DNA of 21,569 nt from CAYJMQ01 sp964392415 (GTDB lineage Bacteria; Bdellovibrionota; JACOXK01; 2-02-FULL-40-11): positions 1-21,569 of the forward strand of contig CAYMPL010000032.1 of NCBI GenBank assembly GCA_964392415.1, in the 5' to 3' direction. The number at the start of each line of letters is the position of its first letter. Within the stretch, counting starts at the first letter, position 1. Made by a program: the position numbers and the translations under genes. Of the stretch, positions 6,898 to 14,119 are shown one piece after another. The notes below the pieces were generated by a model. It was given only the letters and a program-made list of their open reading frames with translations. It did not search any database and was not told the origin of the DNA.

Positions 6898-7545
6898 ATG
6901 TTGAGATTTGGAAAATTTGTGGTTATTGGATTTGCGATCTTCTTTGTTGTCTCAATTTTTTTAAAGAATGAATCTTTGGCGAAAAGGAAGATTGAAAAAA
7001 AGGAGAAAAAGGTGCAGATGCTGTTTGCTGAATTTGATACGACACTTGGAAAAATAAAAGTAAAATTGTTTGATGATAAGGCGCCTGAAACGGTAGCGAA
7101 TTTTGTGGGTCTTTCCGAAGGAACGAAAGAGTTTACAGACGTTAAGACGGGGAAAAAGACAAAACGGCGCTTTTATGATGGCATTATTTTTCATCGGGTG
7201 ATTCCCGAGTTTATGATTCAAACCGGTGACCCGAAAGGAAATGGGACCGGCGGTCCGGGATATACATTTAAAGATGAATTCCATCCCGATCTCAAACATA
7301 ATAAACCGGGCATTCTTTCAATGGCGAACGCAGGCCAAAATACGAATGGTTCCCAGTTTTTTATTACAGAAAAACCGACCCCGTGGCTCGACGGAAAACA
7401 TTCTGTCTTTGGGGAAGTCGTCGAAGGTCTGGATGTCGTCAAAAAGATTGCGCGTATTGAAAAAGATGGCCGCGATCGTCCGCTTAAAGATGTGGTGATT
7501 AAAAAGCTTACAATTCTTCGGCCACCGATATCTGAAGAAAAGTAG
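6898..7545 (+). CDS. Cyclophilin-type peptidyl-prolyl cis-trans isomerase, membrane-anchored
   Basis: 215-residue proline isomerase that assists folding, here probably in the periplasm. The ATG at 6898 starts a good signal or anchor segment (FVVIGFAIFFVVSIFL, residues 7-22). The in-frame TTG at 6835 would add 21 residues without benefit. The cyclophilin domain spans about 42-208. Active-site residues are in place: Arg100 in GIIFHRVIPEFMIQTGDP, Phe105, Gln108, SQFFITEKPTPWLDGKH (Phe154, Trp163, His168) and the GNGTGGPGY loop. There is an insertion (FTDVKTGKKTKR, about 79-90) before the FYDG strand, as in the single-domain bacterial enzymes of this subgroup. The gene stands alone and converges on the dehydrogenase gene, with 17 bp between them. 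Confidence 0.93.
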   Translation: MLRFGKFVVIGFAIFFVVSIFLKNESLAKRKIEKKEKKVQMLFAEFDTTLGKIKVKLFDDKAPETVANFVGLSEGTKEFTDVKTGKKTKRRFYDGIIFHRVIPEFMIQTGDPKGNGTGGPGYTFKDEFHPDLKHNKPGILSMANAGQNTNGSQFFITEKPTPWLDGKHSVFGEVVEGLDVVKKIARIEKDGRDRPLKDVVIKKLTILRPPISEEK

Positions 7546-7562
7546 ATTCTGCCACCACGGCA

Positions 7563-8396
7563 TCAAACAAAAATATCGGGCTGGAGCTCCTCATCGGAAA
7601 TGGCCGGCTTGACCGCATATTTTTTAAAGTCGGTGATTCCACCGAATGATCTCAGGACATCTTCATCCAGGAAAAAGTTTCCGGTACAGAGGCTGCTGTT
7701 TTGAGTGAGAATAAGATAAGCGGCGTCTGCGACAATGTCGGCTGTTCGTGAGCGGTTCGCAAGCTCTTCCCCTCCTAAAATATTATAAATAGGGGCGGTC
7801 GCAATCGTTGTTTTTGGCCAAAGGGCGTTGACGGCAATCCGATCTTCTTTAAATTCTTCGCTCATTCCGAGCACGCATTCGCTCATCCCATATTTGGAGA
7901 TCGTGTAGGCGAGATAATTTGAAAACCACTTTGCCTCTATATGGAGAGGAGGGGAAATATTCAAGATATGCGGATTTTTAGATTTTTTAAGATAGGGGAT
8001 GCATATTTTTGAAGAGATGAATGCGCCTCTCAGGTTTATATCCATCATTAAATCAAATCTTTTTATTTCCGTTTCCAGCGTCCCCGACAAGGAAAGAACG
8101 CCCGCATTATTCACCAAAATGTCGATCCCCCCAAATGTTTGAACCCCCTTTTCAACGGCCTCCTGAATTTGTTCCTCAAAACGGATATCGGTGGCAATAG
8201 GCAATGCCTTTCCTCCCGCATTTTCCATCTCTTCCGCAGCTGAAAAAATAGTTCCGGGGAGTTTTGGATGAGGGGATGTCGTTTTTGCCGCAATCACAAT
8301 ATTTGCGCCGTCTCTGGCCGCTCTGAGCCCAATCGCTTTTCCAATGCCACGACTCGCTCCGGTGATAAAAAGAGTTTTCCCATTAAGATTCATCAT
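7563..8396 (-). CDS. Short-chain dehydrogenase/reductase (HSDL2/AtuB-like)
   Basis: 277-residue NAD(P)-dependent oxidoreductase. It has the Rossmann dinucleotide-binding TGASRGIG (12-19), NNAG (96-99), and the catalytic Ser148, Tyr164 and Lys168 (YTISK). The long insert after the second strand (KTTSPHPKLPGTIFSAAEEMENAGG) and the SPPLH stretch are typical of the HSDL2/AtuB group, whose members act on fatty-acyl, steroid-like or citronellol-type substrates; the actual substrate is unknown. The ATGATG start follows the TAA of the upstream phosphoribosyltransferase with no spacing, which places it last in a four-gene operon. Either of the two adjacent Met codons could be used. Confidence 0.9.
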   Translation of the reverse strand: MMNLNGKTLFITGASRGIGKAIGLRAARDGANIVIAAKTTSPHPKLPGTIFSAAEEMENAGGKALPIATDIRFEEQIQEAVEKGVQTFGGIDILVNNAGVLSLSGTLETEIKRFDLMMDINLRGAFISSKICIPYLKKSKNPHILNISPPLHIEAKWFSNYLAYTISKYGMSECVLGMSEEFKEDRIAVNALWPKTTIATAPIYNILGGEELANRSRTADIVADAAYLILTQNSSLCTGNFFLDEDVLRSFGGITDFKKYAVKPAISDEELQPDIFV

Positions 8397-9584
8397 TTAA
8401 ACCACGATATGTTTCAGTTGTGAAAGGACCGACTCTCTGATCTCTTGAATAGACTGGCAGAAGGTTTTGGGTATGAGTTGTGTCAGAACAATCATCGGTT
8501 CTTTGTACGATGGGCACGATGGGCATTTGGATCTTTTTTCGTGAGTCGACTGAATCCAGGAATTGAAACAGAGAGGGCATCTTACAACCCTTTTTTCACC
8601 CGATGATTTTCCACGCTTGGCGATCGGTTTACCATCAATTTCTACAATGTCCATTGAAAAATTAATGACAGGGGCGTTGGAGATAGAGGTTCCGATTCCA
8701 AAGCCGTCAACATGATCTGCGAGCGCTGAGACATCCTTTTCGTCAATTCCGCCGCTCACAAAAATTTTAACCCCTGAAAAATGACGGAGCTTTAATTCCC
8801 ATCGGACTTCTTCGATGATCTCTCCCCAATCCCCTTTTCTTGAGAAAGGGGTATCGAGACGCACTGCATAGAGATGTTTTTTAAGTGATTCGACCGCTTT
8901 CAGCGCCCCAAATTTCTCGTCGGAAAAGGTATCGATGAGCGCCACCCGCGGAATCTCACGGGGGGCGAATTTGTGAAAGAGTCGATAGGCCTTTTCTTCA
9001 TCCCCCACAAGAAGAATGAAGGCATGCGGCATCGTTCCAGAGGGGGGGATGCCGAGGATCTCTGCGCTTTTAATCACAGAGACGCCATCACATCCCCCAA
9101 TATAGGCGCTGCGCTCAATCATCGGGGACAATGCCGGGTGCATCCGCCGGGCGCCAAAACTTAAGATCGATTTGTTTTTTGCAAGGAGGCGAAGCCGCGC
9201 TGATTTCGTTGCAATGCCTGAGGCCTGGCAGATGAGCCCCAGAATCGCTGTTTCATAAAGTCCGAAGTCGAGATAATTCCCTTCAATCGTTAGAACTGGA
9301 TCATCTTTTCTAAAGATCGTTCCTTCAGGAAGACCTTTCATTTTCACAGGTAAATATTTTAAAAGATTTATGATTTCATCGAGGCCGCAAAAGACCCCCC
9401 ACGGGTACTGAAGATTTTTTGCCGAGAATTCCGCTTTAACGCGCTTTCGGATTTTTTGTTTTTTTAGGATTTCCTGCGTCCGGACAAAATAGACATCGGT
9501 TGTTTTTCCGCTAAGAATGTCATCGGCAGAAGCGATATTGAAACCTCCGCTTTTGTCATCCTGAGGCGGACGATTTTTTTTCAT
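8397..9584 (-). CDS. pncB: Nicotinate phosphoribosyltransferase (archaeal-type, with zinc ribbon)
   Basis: 395-residue enzyme that converts nicotinate and PRPP to nicotinate mononucleotide in NAD salvage. It matches the short NAPRTase class known from Thermoplasma. Near the N-terminus is FNIASADDILSGKTTDVYFVRT. The quinolinate-phosphoribosyltransferase-like barrel carries FGARRMHP (143-150) and GGCDGVSV. The phosphate-binding loops are SGGID (277-281) and GIGTSISN (296-303). A C-terminal zinc ribbon has Cys336, Cys339, Cys354 and Cys357. The ATG overlaps the upstream nicotinamidase stop (ATGA). The first 14 residues include PPQDDKSGG, encoded by a dispersed GTCATCCTGAGG-type repeat. No Met or GTG codon offers a start closer to the conserved FNIAS, so this odd tail is probably translated. 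Confidence 0.9.
   Translation of the reverse strand: MKKNRPPQDDKSGGFNIASADDILSGKTTDVYFVRTQEILKKQKIRKRVKAEFSAKNLQYPWGVFCGLDEIINLLKYLPVKMKGLPEGTIFRKDDPVLTIEGNYLDFGLYETAILGLICQASGIATKSARLRLLAKNKSILSFGARRMHPALSPMIERSAYIGGCDGVSVIKSAEILGIPPSGTMPHAFILLVGDEEKAYRLFHKFAPREIPRVALIDTFSDEKFGALKAVESLKKHLYAVRLDTPFSRKGDWGEIIEEVRWELKLRHFSGVKIFVSGGIDEKDVSALADHVDGFGIGTSISNAPVINFSMDIVEIDGKPIAKRGKSSGEKRVVRCPLCFNSWIQSTHEKRSKCPSCPSYKEPMIVLTQLIPKTFCQSIQEIRESVLSQLKHIVV
9555..9569 (+). repeat. Partial dispersed GTCATCCTGAGG mini-repeat in the pncB 5' end
   Basis: GTCATCCTGAGGCGG matches the first half of the repeat at 12725-12754. A similar stretch lies at 3128-3141. It lies within the first codons of the phosphoribosyltransferase gene. 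The short length makes relatedness less certain. Confidence 0.45.
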
Positions 9585-10111
9585 TTCTTCTTTCCCCGCT
9601 GGTACGGCTTAAGAACAACCTTCATCTGCTTCAGCGCAAATTCATGATCTTCTTTGGTTAAACCTGAGACGCATTCTTCGGGGACGTCGACTTCATAGCC
9701 CCGCATGTAGGCGTCTGCCACCGTATAAAGAACACATATTTCCGTGCAGACACCGGTTGCAACCAGTTGCTGCGGTCTGATCTTTTTAAGGAGGGCATCC
9801 AGTTTTGTTCCAAAAAAACCGGAGTAGGTTGTCTTTAAAATGACGCTATCTTTTTTCTCAGGTTTTAGTTCCTCGATGACAGCCGCCCCATAGGAGCCGC
9901 GAACAGCATGTTTGGGCCAGACCCGAAATTCAGGATCATCGGGGGCATGGGCATCACAAAGATAGATCACGGGGATTTTTTTCTGCCTCGCTTCTTCAAT
10001 TTTCTTTTTGATATTTGAGATAATGTCACGCACGCCTGGGACTTCCAGCGGCGCCCCCGCCTGCACAAAGTCGTTTAACATATCAATGACTAAAAGAGCT
10101 CTTTTAACCAT
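9581..10111 (-). CDS. pncA: Nicotinamidase / isochorismatase-family hydrolase
   Basis: 176-residue cysteine hydrolase predicted to deamidate nicotinamide to nicotinate, the substrate of the next gene's enzyme. The start at 10111 gives the family's usual opening VKRALLVIDMLNDF; a longer frame to 10153 lies inside the upstream reductase gene. The catalytic triad is Asp10, Lys93 (ILKTTYSGFFGT) and Cys126 in GVCTEICV, which aligns with the GxxTDxCV signature. Metal-site candidates are Asp53, His55 and His68 (CDAH, WPKH). Family sequence alone cannot exclude another amide or isochorismate substrate, but adjacency to a nicotinate phosphoribosyltransferase makes nicotinamide the best guess. It overlaps the reductase by 8 bp and the downstream gene by 4 bp. 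Confidence 0.88.
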   Translation of the reverse strand: MVKRALLVIDMLNDFVQAGAPLEVPGVRDIISNIKKKIEEARQKKIPVIYLCDAHAPDDPEFRVWPKHAVRGSYGAAVIEELKPEKKDSVILKTTYSGFFGTKLDALLKKIRPQQLVATGVCTEICVLYTVADAYMRGYEVDVPEECVSGLTKEDHEFALKQMKVVLKPYQRGKKK

Positions 10112-10976
10112 CGTATCCCTCAAGTTGATCGATACGATCGATATCCTCGCCACTCAAATGGAGATCGATTGCTTTCGGACTGTCTTTTGCGCTTGAAACC
10201 TTTTTTGCCCCCGGGATCGGCAGAATATGATCCCCTTTGGAAAGATGCCAGCTCAAAATGACGCAATAGGGGGAGACGTTGTATTTTTTGGAAAGTTCCT
10301 GAAGGAGCGGATGATCGATCAGTTTGAGATGTCCAAAATGCCCCCCCACAGGGGAATAGGGGATGTAGGTCATTTCAAGTTTTTTACAGAGATCGATCAA
10401 GCCATTTTCAAAATCATTTTTATAGAGGGGATGACAGCGATTTTGAACTGTCTCAATCCGAACCATCTGTTGAGCCTGAAGGATCATTTCCGAAGTCACA
10501 TTGGATAATCCGATATGTAAAATTTTCCCCTCTTTTTTAAGTTCGGCGAGCGCTTTTACTGAATCTTCGAAAGGAACTTTTGGATCAGGGGCGTGAAACT
10601 GATAGAGAAAAATAGTGTTAATTCCTAAATTTTTAAGACTTTCTTCACATGCTTCTTTAAGTCTTTTTGGACGTCCGTCGACATCCCAGTCCCCTCGAGG
10701 TCTTGTGCACCCCCCTTTGGTTGCCACCGTGACACTGAGAAGATCGCCTCGTTCTTTAAGAACCTTATGGATAAGTCTTTCGTTATGACCCATGTCATTT
10801 TCATCCAGACAATAGGCATCCGCCGTATCGATGAAGTCTGTTCCTGCGTCTAGCGCTGCGTGAAGAACAGCCTCCCCCTCTTTTTCAGAGGGACGTCCCT
10901 GAATAGAAAGGGGCATCGCTCCAAGTCCAATGGCCTGAACTTTTCTTCCGGTTTTTCCAATAGACCTTTGTATCAT
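10104..10976 (-). CDS. Aldo/keto reductase
   Basis: 290-residue NAD(P)H-dependent oxidoreductase of the TIM-barrel AKR superfamily, first gene of the operon. The catalytic tetrad is visible as Asp50 and Tyr55 (DTADAY), Lys87 (VATKGG) and His128 (LYQFHAPD). Cofactor-site landmarks near the C-terminus are IPYSPVGG and ILPIPGAKK. The sequence resembles the general bacterial AKRs that act on aldehydes or sugars, and the substrate is not apparent. The ATG at 10976 is preceded on the minus strand by AAAGGG at suitable spacing. Its last codons overlap the nicotinamidase start. Pairing an oxidoreductase with NAD-salvage genes may supply cofactor but does not define the reaction. Confidence 0.9.
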   Translation of the reverse strand: MIQRSIGKTGRKVQAIGLGAMPLSIQGRPSEKEGEAVLHAALDAGTDFIDTADAYCLDENDMGHNERLIHKVLKERGDLLSVTVATKGGCTRPRGDWDVDGRPKRLKEACEESLKNLGINTIFLYQFHAPDPKVPFEDSVKALAELKKEGKILHIGLSNVTSEMILQAQQMVRIETVQNRCHPLYKNDFENGLIDLCKKLEMTYIPYSPVGGHFGHLKLIDHPLLQELSKKYNVSPYCVILSWHLSKGDHILPIPGAKKVSSAKDSPKAIDLHLSGEDIDRIDQLEGYDG

Positions 10977-11052
10977 TATATAGACCCTTTAGATGCGTCT
11001 ATGATGATGCAATTTATTTACGAGCAAGTCAATTTCTGATACGAACTATTCC
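10977..11052. promoter_or_regulatory. Divergent promoter region of the NAD-salvage operon and the NHL-repeat gene
   Basis: These 76 bases separate two divergent genes and must carry both promoters. On the minus strand a TTGACT followed 17 bases later by CATCAT is a possible -35/-10. A 12-base dyad TAGATGCGTCTA (10990-11001) sits between the start sites and could be an operator. Both are weak assignments. Confidence 0.35.
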
Positions 11053-12510
11053 ATGGTATTGGCGGCATCGGTGAAAGCCCCCGGTTTTAAAGAAGGCCTT
11101 GAATGGCTAAACACAGATCGTCCTCTTCATTTGAACGATCTCAAAGGCAAAATTGTCATTCTCGATTTTTGGACCTATTGCTGTATCAACTGCATGCATG
11201 TTCTGCCTGAACTCAAGAAGCTTGAGGAAAAGTATTCAAAAGAGATTGTGGTGATTGGTGTTCATGCGGCGAAATTTTTCACTGAAAGGCAGACACAGAA
11301 TATCCGACAGGCGATTTTAAGATACGACATTGAACACCCCGTTGTGAACGATTCTGATTTTAAAATTTGGAAAAGCTACGGCGTTCGCGCCTGGCCGACG
11401 GTCGTTTTAATCAATCCGAAAGGGGAGATTGAATATCTGCATTCGGGAGAAGGAATCTTTGACATTTTCGATCAGAAAATTTCAGATCTGATTGATCGTT
11501 TTAAAAATCAAATGGATCGGACGATCCCACAATTCCGCTTGGAAAAAAACAGAGATACCTTTCTTCTTTTCCCCGGAAAGATATTGGCTGAAGAGGAAAG
11601 GCTTTTTATCTCCGACTCAAGTCATCATCGTATCGTCGTCTCCGACCTGAATGGCAATGTCCTGGAGACGATTGGCTCCGGCAAATATGGATTTTCGGAT
11701 GGCTCTTTGAAGGAAGGGAAATTTTTCAACCCCCAGGGGCTGGCCTATCGCGATCGACTCCTTTTTGTGGCAGATACCGGAAATCACTCTATTCGAAAGG
11801 TTGATCTTCGTGAACGTCGGATCACGACGATTGCGGGGACAGGGAGGCAGGGCGCTCTTTTTCAGATGTCGTCGCCCGCCAATAAAATTTCCTTAAACTC
11901 CCCCTGGGATCTCGTTCTTCATGACAATCTCCTCTATATTGCGATGGCAGGCTCTCATCAGATTTGGGCGCTCGATCTGGAAGCGGGATCGATCGCTGTT
12001 CATGCGGGGACCGGCTATGAAAATATTGTCGATGGGCCGCTTCTAAAAAGCGCTCTGGCTCAGCCAAGCGGTTTGACAACAGACGGTAAAAAAATCTATT
12101 TTGCCGACAGCGAAGTGAGCGCCGTCCGGATCGCCGATATCGACCGGTTTGGTTTGGTTGAAACCCTTGTTGGGCGCGGGTTATTTGAATTTGGGGATAT
12201 CGATGGCATAGGGGAAGAGGTAAGGCTGCAGCACCCCTTGGGCGTCTGTTATCATAAACAGAAAATATTTTTAGCCGATACGTACAATCACAAAGTCAAG
12301 GTTGTCGATCCCGTCAGGAAAACATGTCGGACGTTTGCAGGGACCGGAGAGGCAGGCTGCCGTGACGGCCATGCTGATGAAGCGGCTTTTTTCGAGCCAT
12401 CCGCTCTCTCCATTTCAGGCCGCGAGCTCTTTGTCGCCGATACCAACAACTGCCAGATCCGGAAAATCGATTTGGATCAAAAGATTGTTTCGACGATGTC
12501 ATTCCATTAA
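11053..12510 (+). CDS. Thioredoxin-like/NHL-repeat protein (NHLRC2-type)
   Basis: 485-residue two-domain protein. Residues about 8-150 form a thioredoxin/TlpA-like domain, with EGLEWLNTDRPL, the redox motif CCINC (Cys43, Cys44, Cys47) and the cis-proline in VRAWPTVVLI. Residues about 165-480 hold a beta-propeller with NHL repeats recognisable as LFISDSSHHRI, LFVADTGNHSIRKVD, IYFADSEVSAVR, IFLADTYNHKVKVVD and LFVADTNNCQIRKID. This is the architecture of human NHLRC2 and its bacterial homologues. Human NHLRC2 and some bacterial homologues carry an additional C-terminal beta domain that is absent here. There is no obvious signal peptide, so a cytoplasmic location is likely. The role of the family is not firmly known; a thiol-redox or scaffold role is inferred. 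The ATG lacks a clear Shine-Dalgarno sequence. Confidence 0.9.
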   Translation: MVLAASVKAPGFKEGLEWLNTDRPLHLNDLKGKIVILDFWTYCCINCMHVLPELKKLEEKYSKEIVVIGVHAAKFFTERQTQNIRQAILRYDIEHPVVNDSDFKIWKSYGVRAWPTVVLINPKGEIEYLHSGEGIFDIFDQKISDLIDRFKNQMDRTIPQFRLEKNRDTFLLFPGKILAEEERLFISDSSHHRIVVSDLNGNVLETIGSGKYGFSDGSLKEGKFFNPQGLAYRDRLLFVADTGNHSIRKVDLRERRITTIAGTGRQGALFQMSSPANKISLNSPWDLVLHDNLLYIAMAGSHQIWALDLEAGSIAVHAGTGYENIVDGPLLKSALAQPSGLTTDGKKIYFADSEVSAVRIADIDRFGLVETLVGRGLFEFGDIDGIGEEVRLQHPLGVCYHKQKIFLADTYNHKVKVVDPVRKTCRTFAGTGEAGCRDGHADEAAFFEPSALSISGRELFVADTNNCQIRKIDLDQKIVSTMSFH

Positions 12511-12524
12511 GTATGGAAAAATAT

Positions 12525-12680
12525 GAGTGGGCGATATCTTCTCTTCGCGCCTGGCTTGCATAAAGGGGGAGATATGTTCCCTTCGTGCGCTGGCAGCGTA
12601 GCTGAGGCGCACTCCGGGAAATATCTCCCCCTTTATTACGGCAGAGGCGCGCTCAGGGAAATATCGCCCCTCATTTTTTT
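12525..12680 (+). terminator. Large nested palindrome with terminal T-run
   Basis: Five tiers of complementary arms pair in order: 12525-12537 with 12661-12672 (GGGCGATAT core, one-base bulge), 12546-12552 with 12645-12651 (CGCGCCT), 12561-12581 with 12616-12635 (about 20 bp, one-base bulge), 12585-12590 with 12607-12612 (GTGCGC), and 12594-12597 with 12601-12604. Seven T follow at 12674-12680. Each half is internally duplicated, so the whole looks like a palindromic unit copied inside itself. It lies 14 bases after the NHL-repeat gene and could end its transcript. Confidence 0.7.
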
Positions 12681-12724
12681 CTTTACTTTATTTTTTAAAG
12701 CAGCTACAGGAACGGGAACTTATT

Positions 12725-12754
12725 GTCATCCTGAGCCCGCAGGGCGAAGGATCT
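12725..12754 (+). repeat. Dispersed GTCATCCTGAG mini-repeat
   Basis: This 30-base block starts GTCATCCTGAGCCCGC and ends GAAGGATCT, with a GCCC-GCA-GGGC mini-hairpin inside. It is related to 3092-3117 and 9555-9569 and sits just before the ribosome binding site of the protease gene. Confidence 0.6.
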
Positions 12755-12768
12755 AAAAAGGAGGGGTT

Positions 12769-14043
12769 ATGATGAATAAAAAATTTTTCTTATGTTTAAT
12801 TCTTTTTTTGCCGGTTATTTTTTTACAGATCCGGTCTGCCGAGACAAATGGAAGCGGCAAATATATTGTTGTTTTTCACGATTGGGTCGACGATTCTGAT
12901 CGGAACGCCAAAGATCTTGCAAGACAATTTGGGTTGAGGGTTGGACATACTTACAAACATTCGCTGAAAGGATTTTCGTGCGAGGTTCCAGATGTCCGCC
13001 TCGGCGATCTTAAAAATCATCCGGATGTGAAATATATAAATGAAGACACGGTCGTCTCTTTGATTCCGCCCGTCGATCATCCCGCCGGGAAAAATGGGGA
13101 CACATCCGCTCAGGCTGTCCAGGTCACTCCGACCGGTGTAAATCGTATTGGTACCAAGTTAAGTACATTTGCCCAAATTGATGGGATAGATAATCCGCTC
13201 GATGTCGATATTGCTATCATTGATACCGGAATTGATAAAAGACACTCCGATTTGCGTGTCGTTGGAGGTGTTAATTTTACCAGCGGCGATCGAACCAATT
13301 TCAACGATGGGAATGGGCATGGAACCCATGTCGCGGGGACAGCGGCTGCCAAGGATAATGGAATTGGCGTTGTGGGAGTGGCGCCCGGAGCAAGACTGCA
13401 TGCCGTGAAGGTTTTAAACAGCGCCGGGACTGGCACACTTTCCGGTCTCATCGCGGGGATTGATTGGGTAACTTCCCGCGCAAGTATTATTGAAGTTGCA
13501 AATATGAGTCTTGGCTTTTCTGAAGACCCGGCTCAGCCGAGCGCGACTCATGACGCGATTAAGAGGTCTGTAGCTCTCGGTGTCGTCTATGTTGCCGCTG
13601 CTGGCAATAGCAACGCGGATACAGCGGGATTTGCCCCGGCATCGTATGAAGAGGTGATTGCCGTTTCTGCGATCGCAGATAGCGATGGACTTTCCGGCCA
13701 TCTGGGGCCTTCTACCTCATTTGGCGAAGATGATACCTTGGCGTCATTTAGTAACTTTGGGAGCGCCGTTGATGTGGCGGGCCCCGGGGTTGATATTCTT
13801 TCGACGCTTCCAAGAGGGCTTTATGGGAAGAAGAGTGGAACCAGCATGGCCGCTCCACATGGAACAGGTGTCGTCGCCCTCCATCTATTTCTTCTCGGCC
13901 CCTCAGGAAAACCACAAGATGCGGCAGGGGTTGCTTCAATTCGGCAGCGTCTCATCGATACCGGTTTTCCGCAGGCATCTCTGGACGGCTTTACGGGCGA
14001 CAAAGATCCGTTTCCTGAACCGCTGCTCAACGCGAATTTTTAA
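12769..14043 (+). CDS. Secreted subtilisin-like serine protease (S8 family)
   Basis: 424-residue preproenzyme. A signal peptide (residues 1-24, FFLCLILFLPVIFLQIRSA) is followed by an I9-type inhibitory propeptide (about 30-97: KYIVVFHDWV to VKYINEDTVVSL), which acts as a folding chaperone and is removed on activation. The catalytic domain (about 118-410) has Asp152 (IIDTGID), His184 (GNGHGTHVAG), the oxyanion-hole Asn280 (AAAGNS) and the nucleophile Ser359 (SGTSMAAPHGTG). It belongs to the proteinase K-like branch. The enzyme should be exported and act outside the inner membrane. The start is an ATGATG after a strong AAGGAGG at 12758-12764. The gene is apparently monocistronic, with a hairpin just after the stop. 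Confidence 0.95.
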   Translation: MMNKKFFLCLILFLPVIFLQIRSAETNGSGKYIVVFHDWVDDSDRNAKDLARQFGLRVGHTYKHSLKGFSCEVPDVRLGDLKNHPDVKYINEDTVVSLIPPVDHPAGKNGDTSAQAVQVTPTGVNRIGTKLSTFAQIDGIDNPLDVDIAIIDTGIDKRHSDLRVVGGVNFTSGDRTNFNDGNGHGTHVAGTAAAKDNGIGVVGVAPGARLHAVKVLNSAGTGTLSGLIAGIDWVTSRASIIEVANMSLGFSEDPAQPSATHDAIKRSVALGVVYVAAAGNSNADTAGFAPASYEEVIAVSAIADSDGLSGHLGPSTSFGEDDTLASFSNFGSAVDVAGPGVDILSTLPRGLYGKKSGTSMAAPHGTGVVALHLFLLGPSGKPQDAAGVASIRQRLIDTGFPQASLDGFTGDKDPFPEPLLNANF

Positions 14044-14049
14044 ATAGTT

Positions 14050-14080
14050 GACACGCCATTTCTTCATGAAATGGCGTGTC
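14050..14080 (+). terminator. 13-bp perfect hairpin after the protease gene
   Basis: GACACGCCATTTC pairs perfectly with GAAATGGCGTGTC around a five-base TTCAT loop, six bases after the stop. A pyrimidine-rich tract follows but there is no clean T-run until 14096. It lies within a longer open frame of the next gene, which argues that gene starts downstream at 14120. The stem shares CCATTTC/GAAATGG with the inverted repeats at 5847 and 6721. Confidence 0.65.
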
Positions 14081-14119
14081 TCTTTCCATTTGCCATTTTT
14101 TTCTGTTAAAGTTGGCAAA

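Noticed and set aside
12523..12756. 77-codon open frame between the NHL-repeat and protease genes
   Set aside because: Its sequence is the nested palindrome plus a dispersed repeat; the translated text reflects those repeats.
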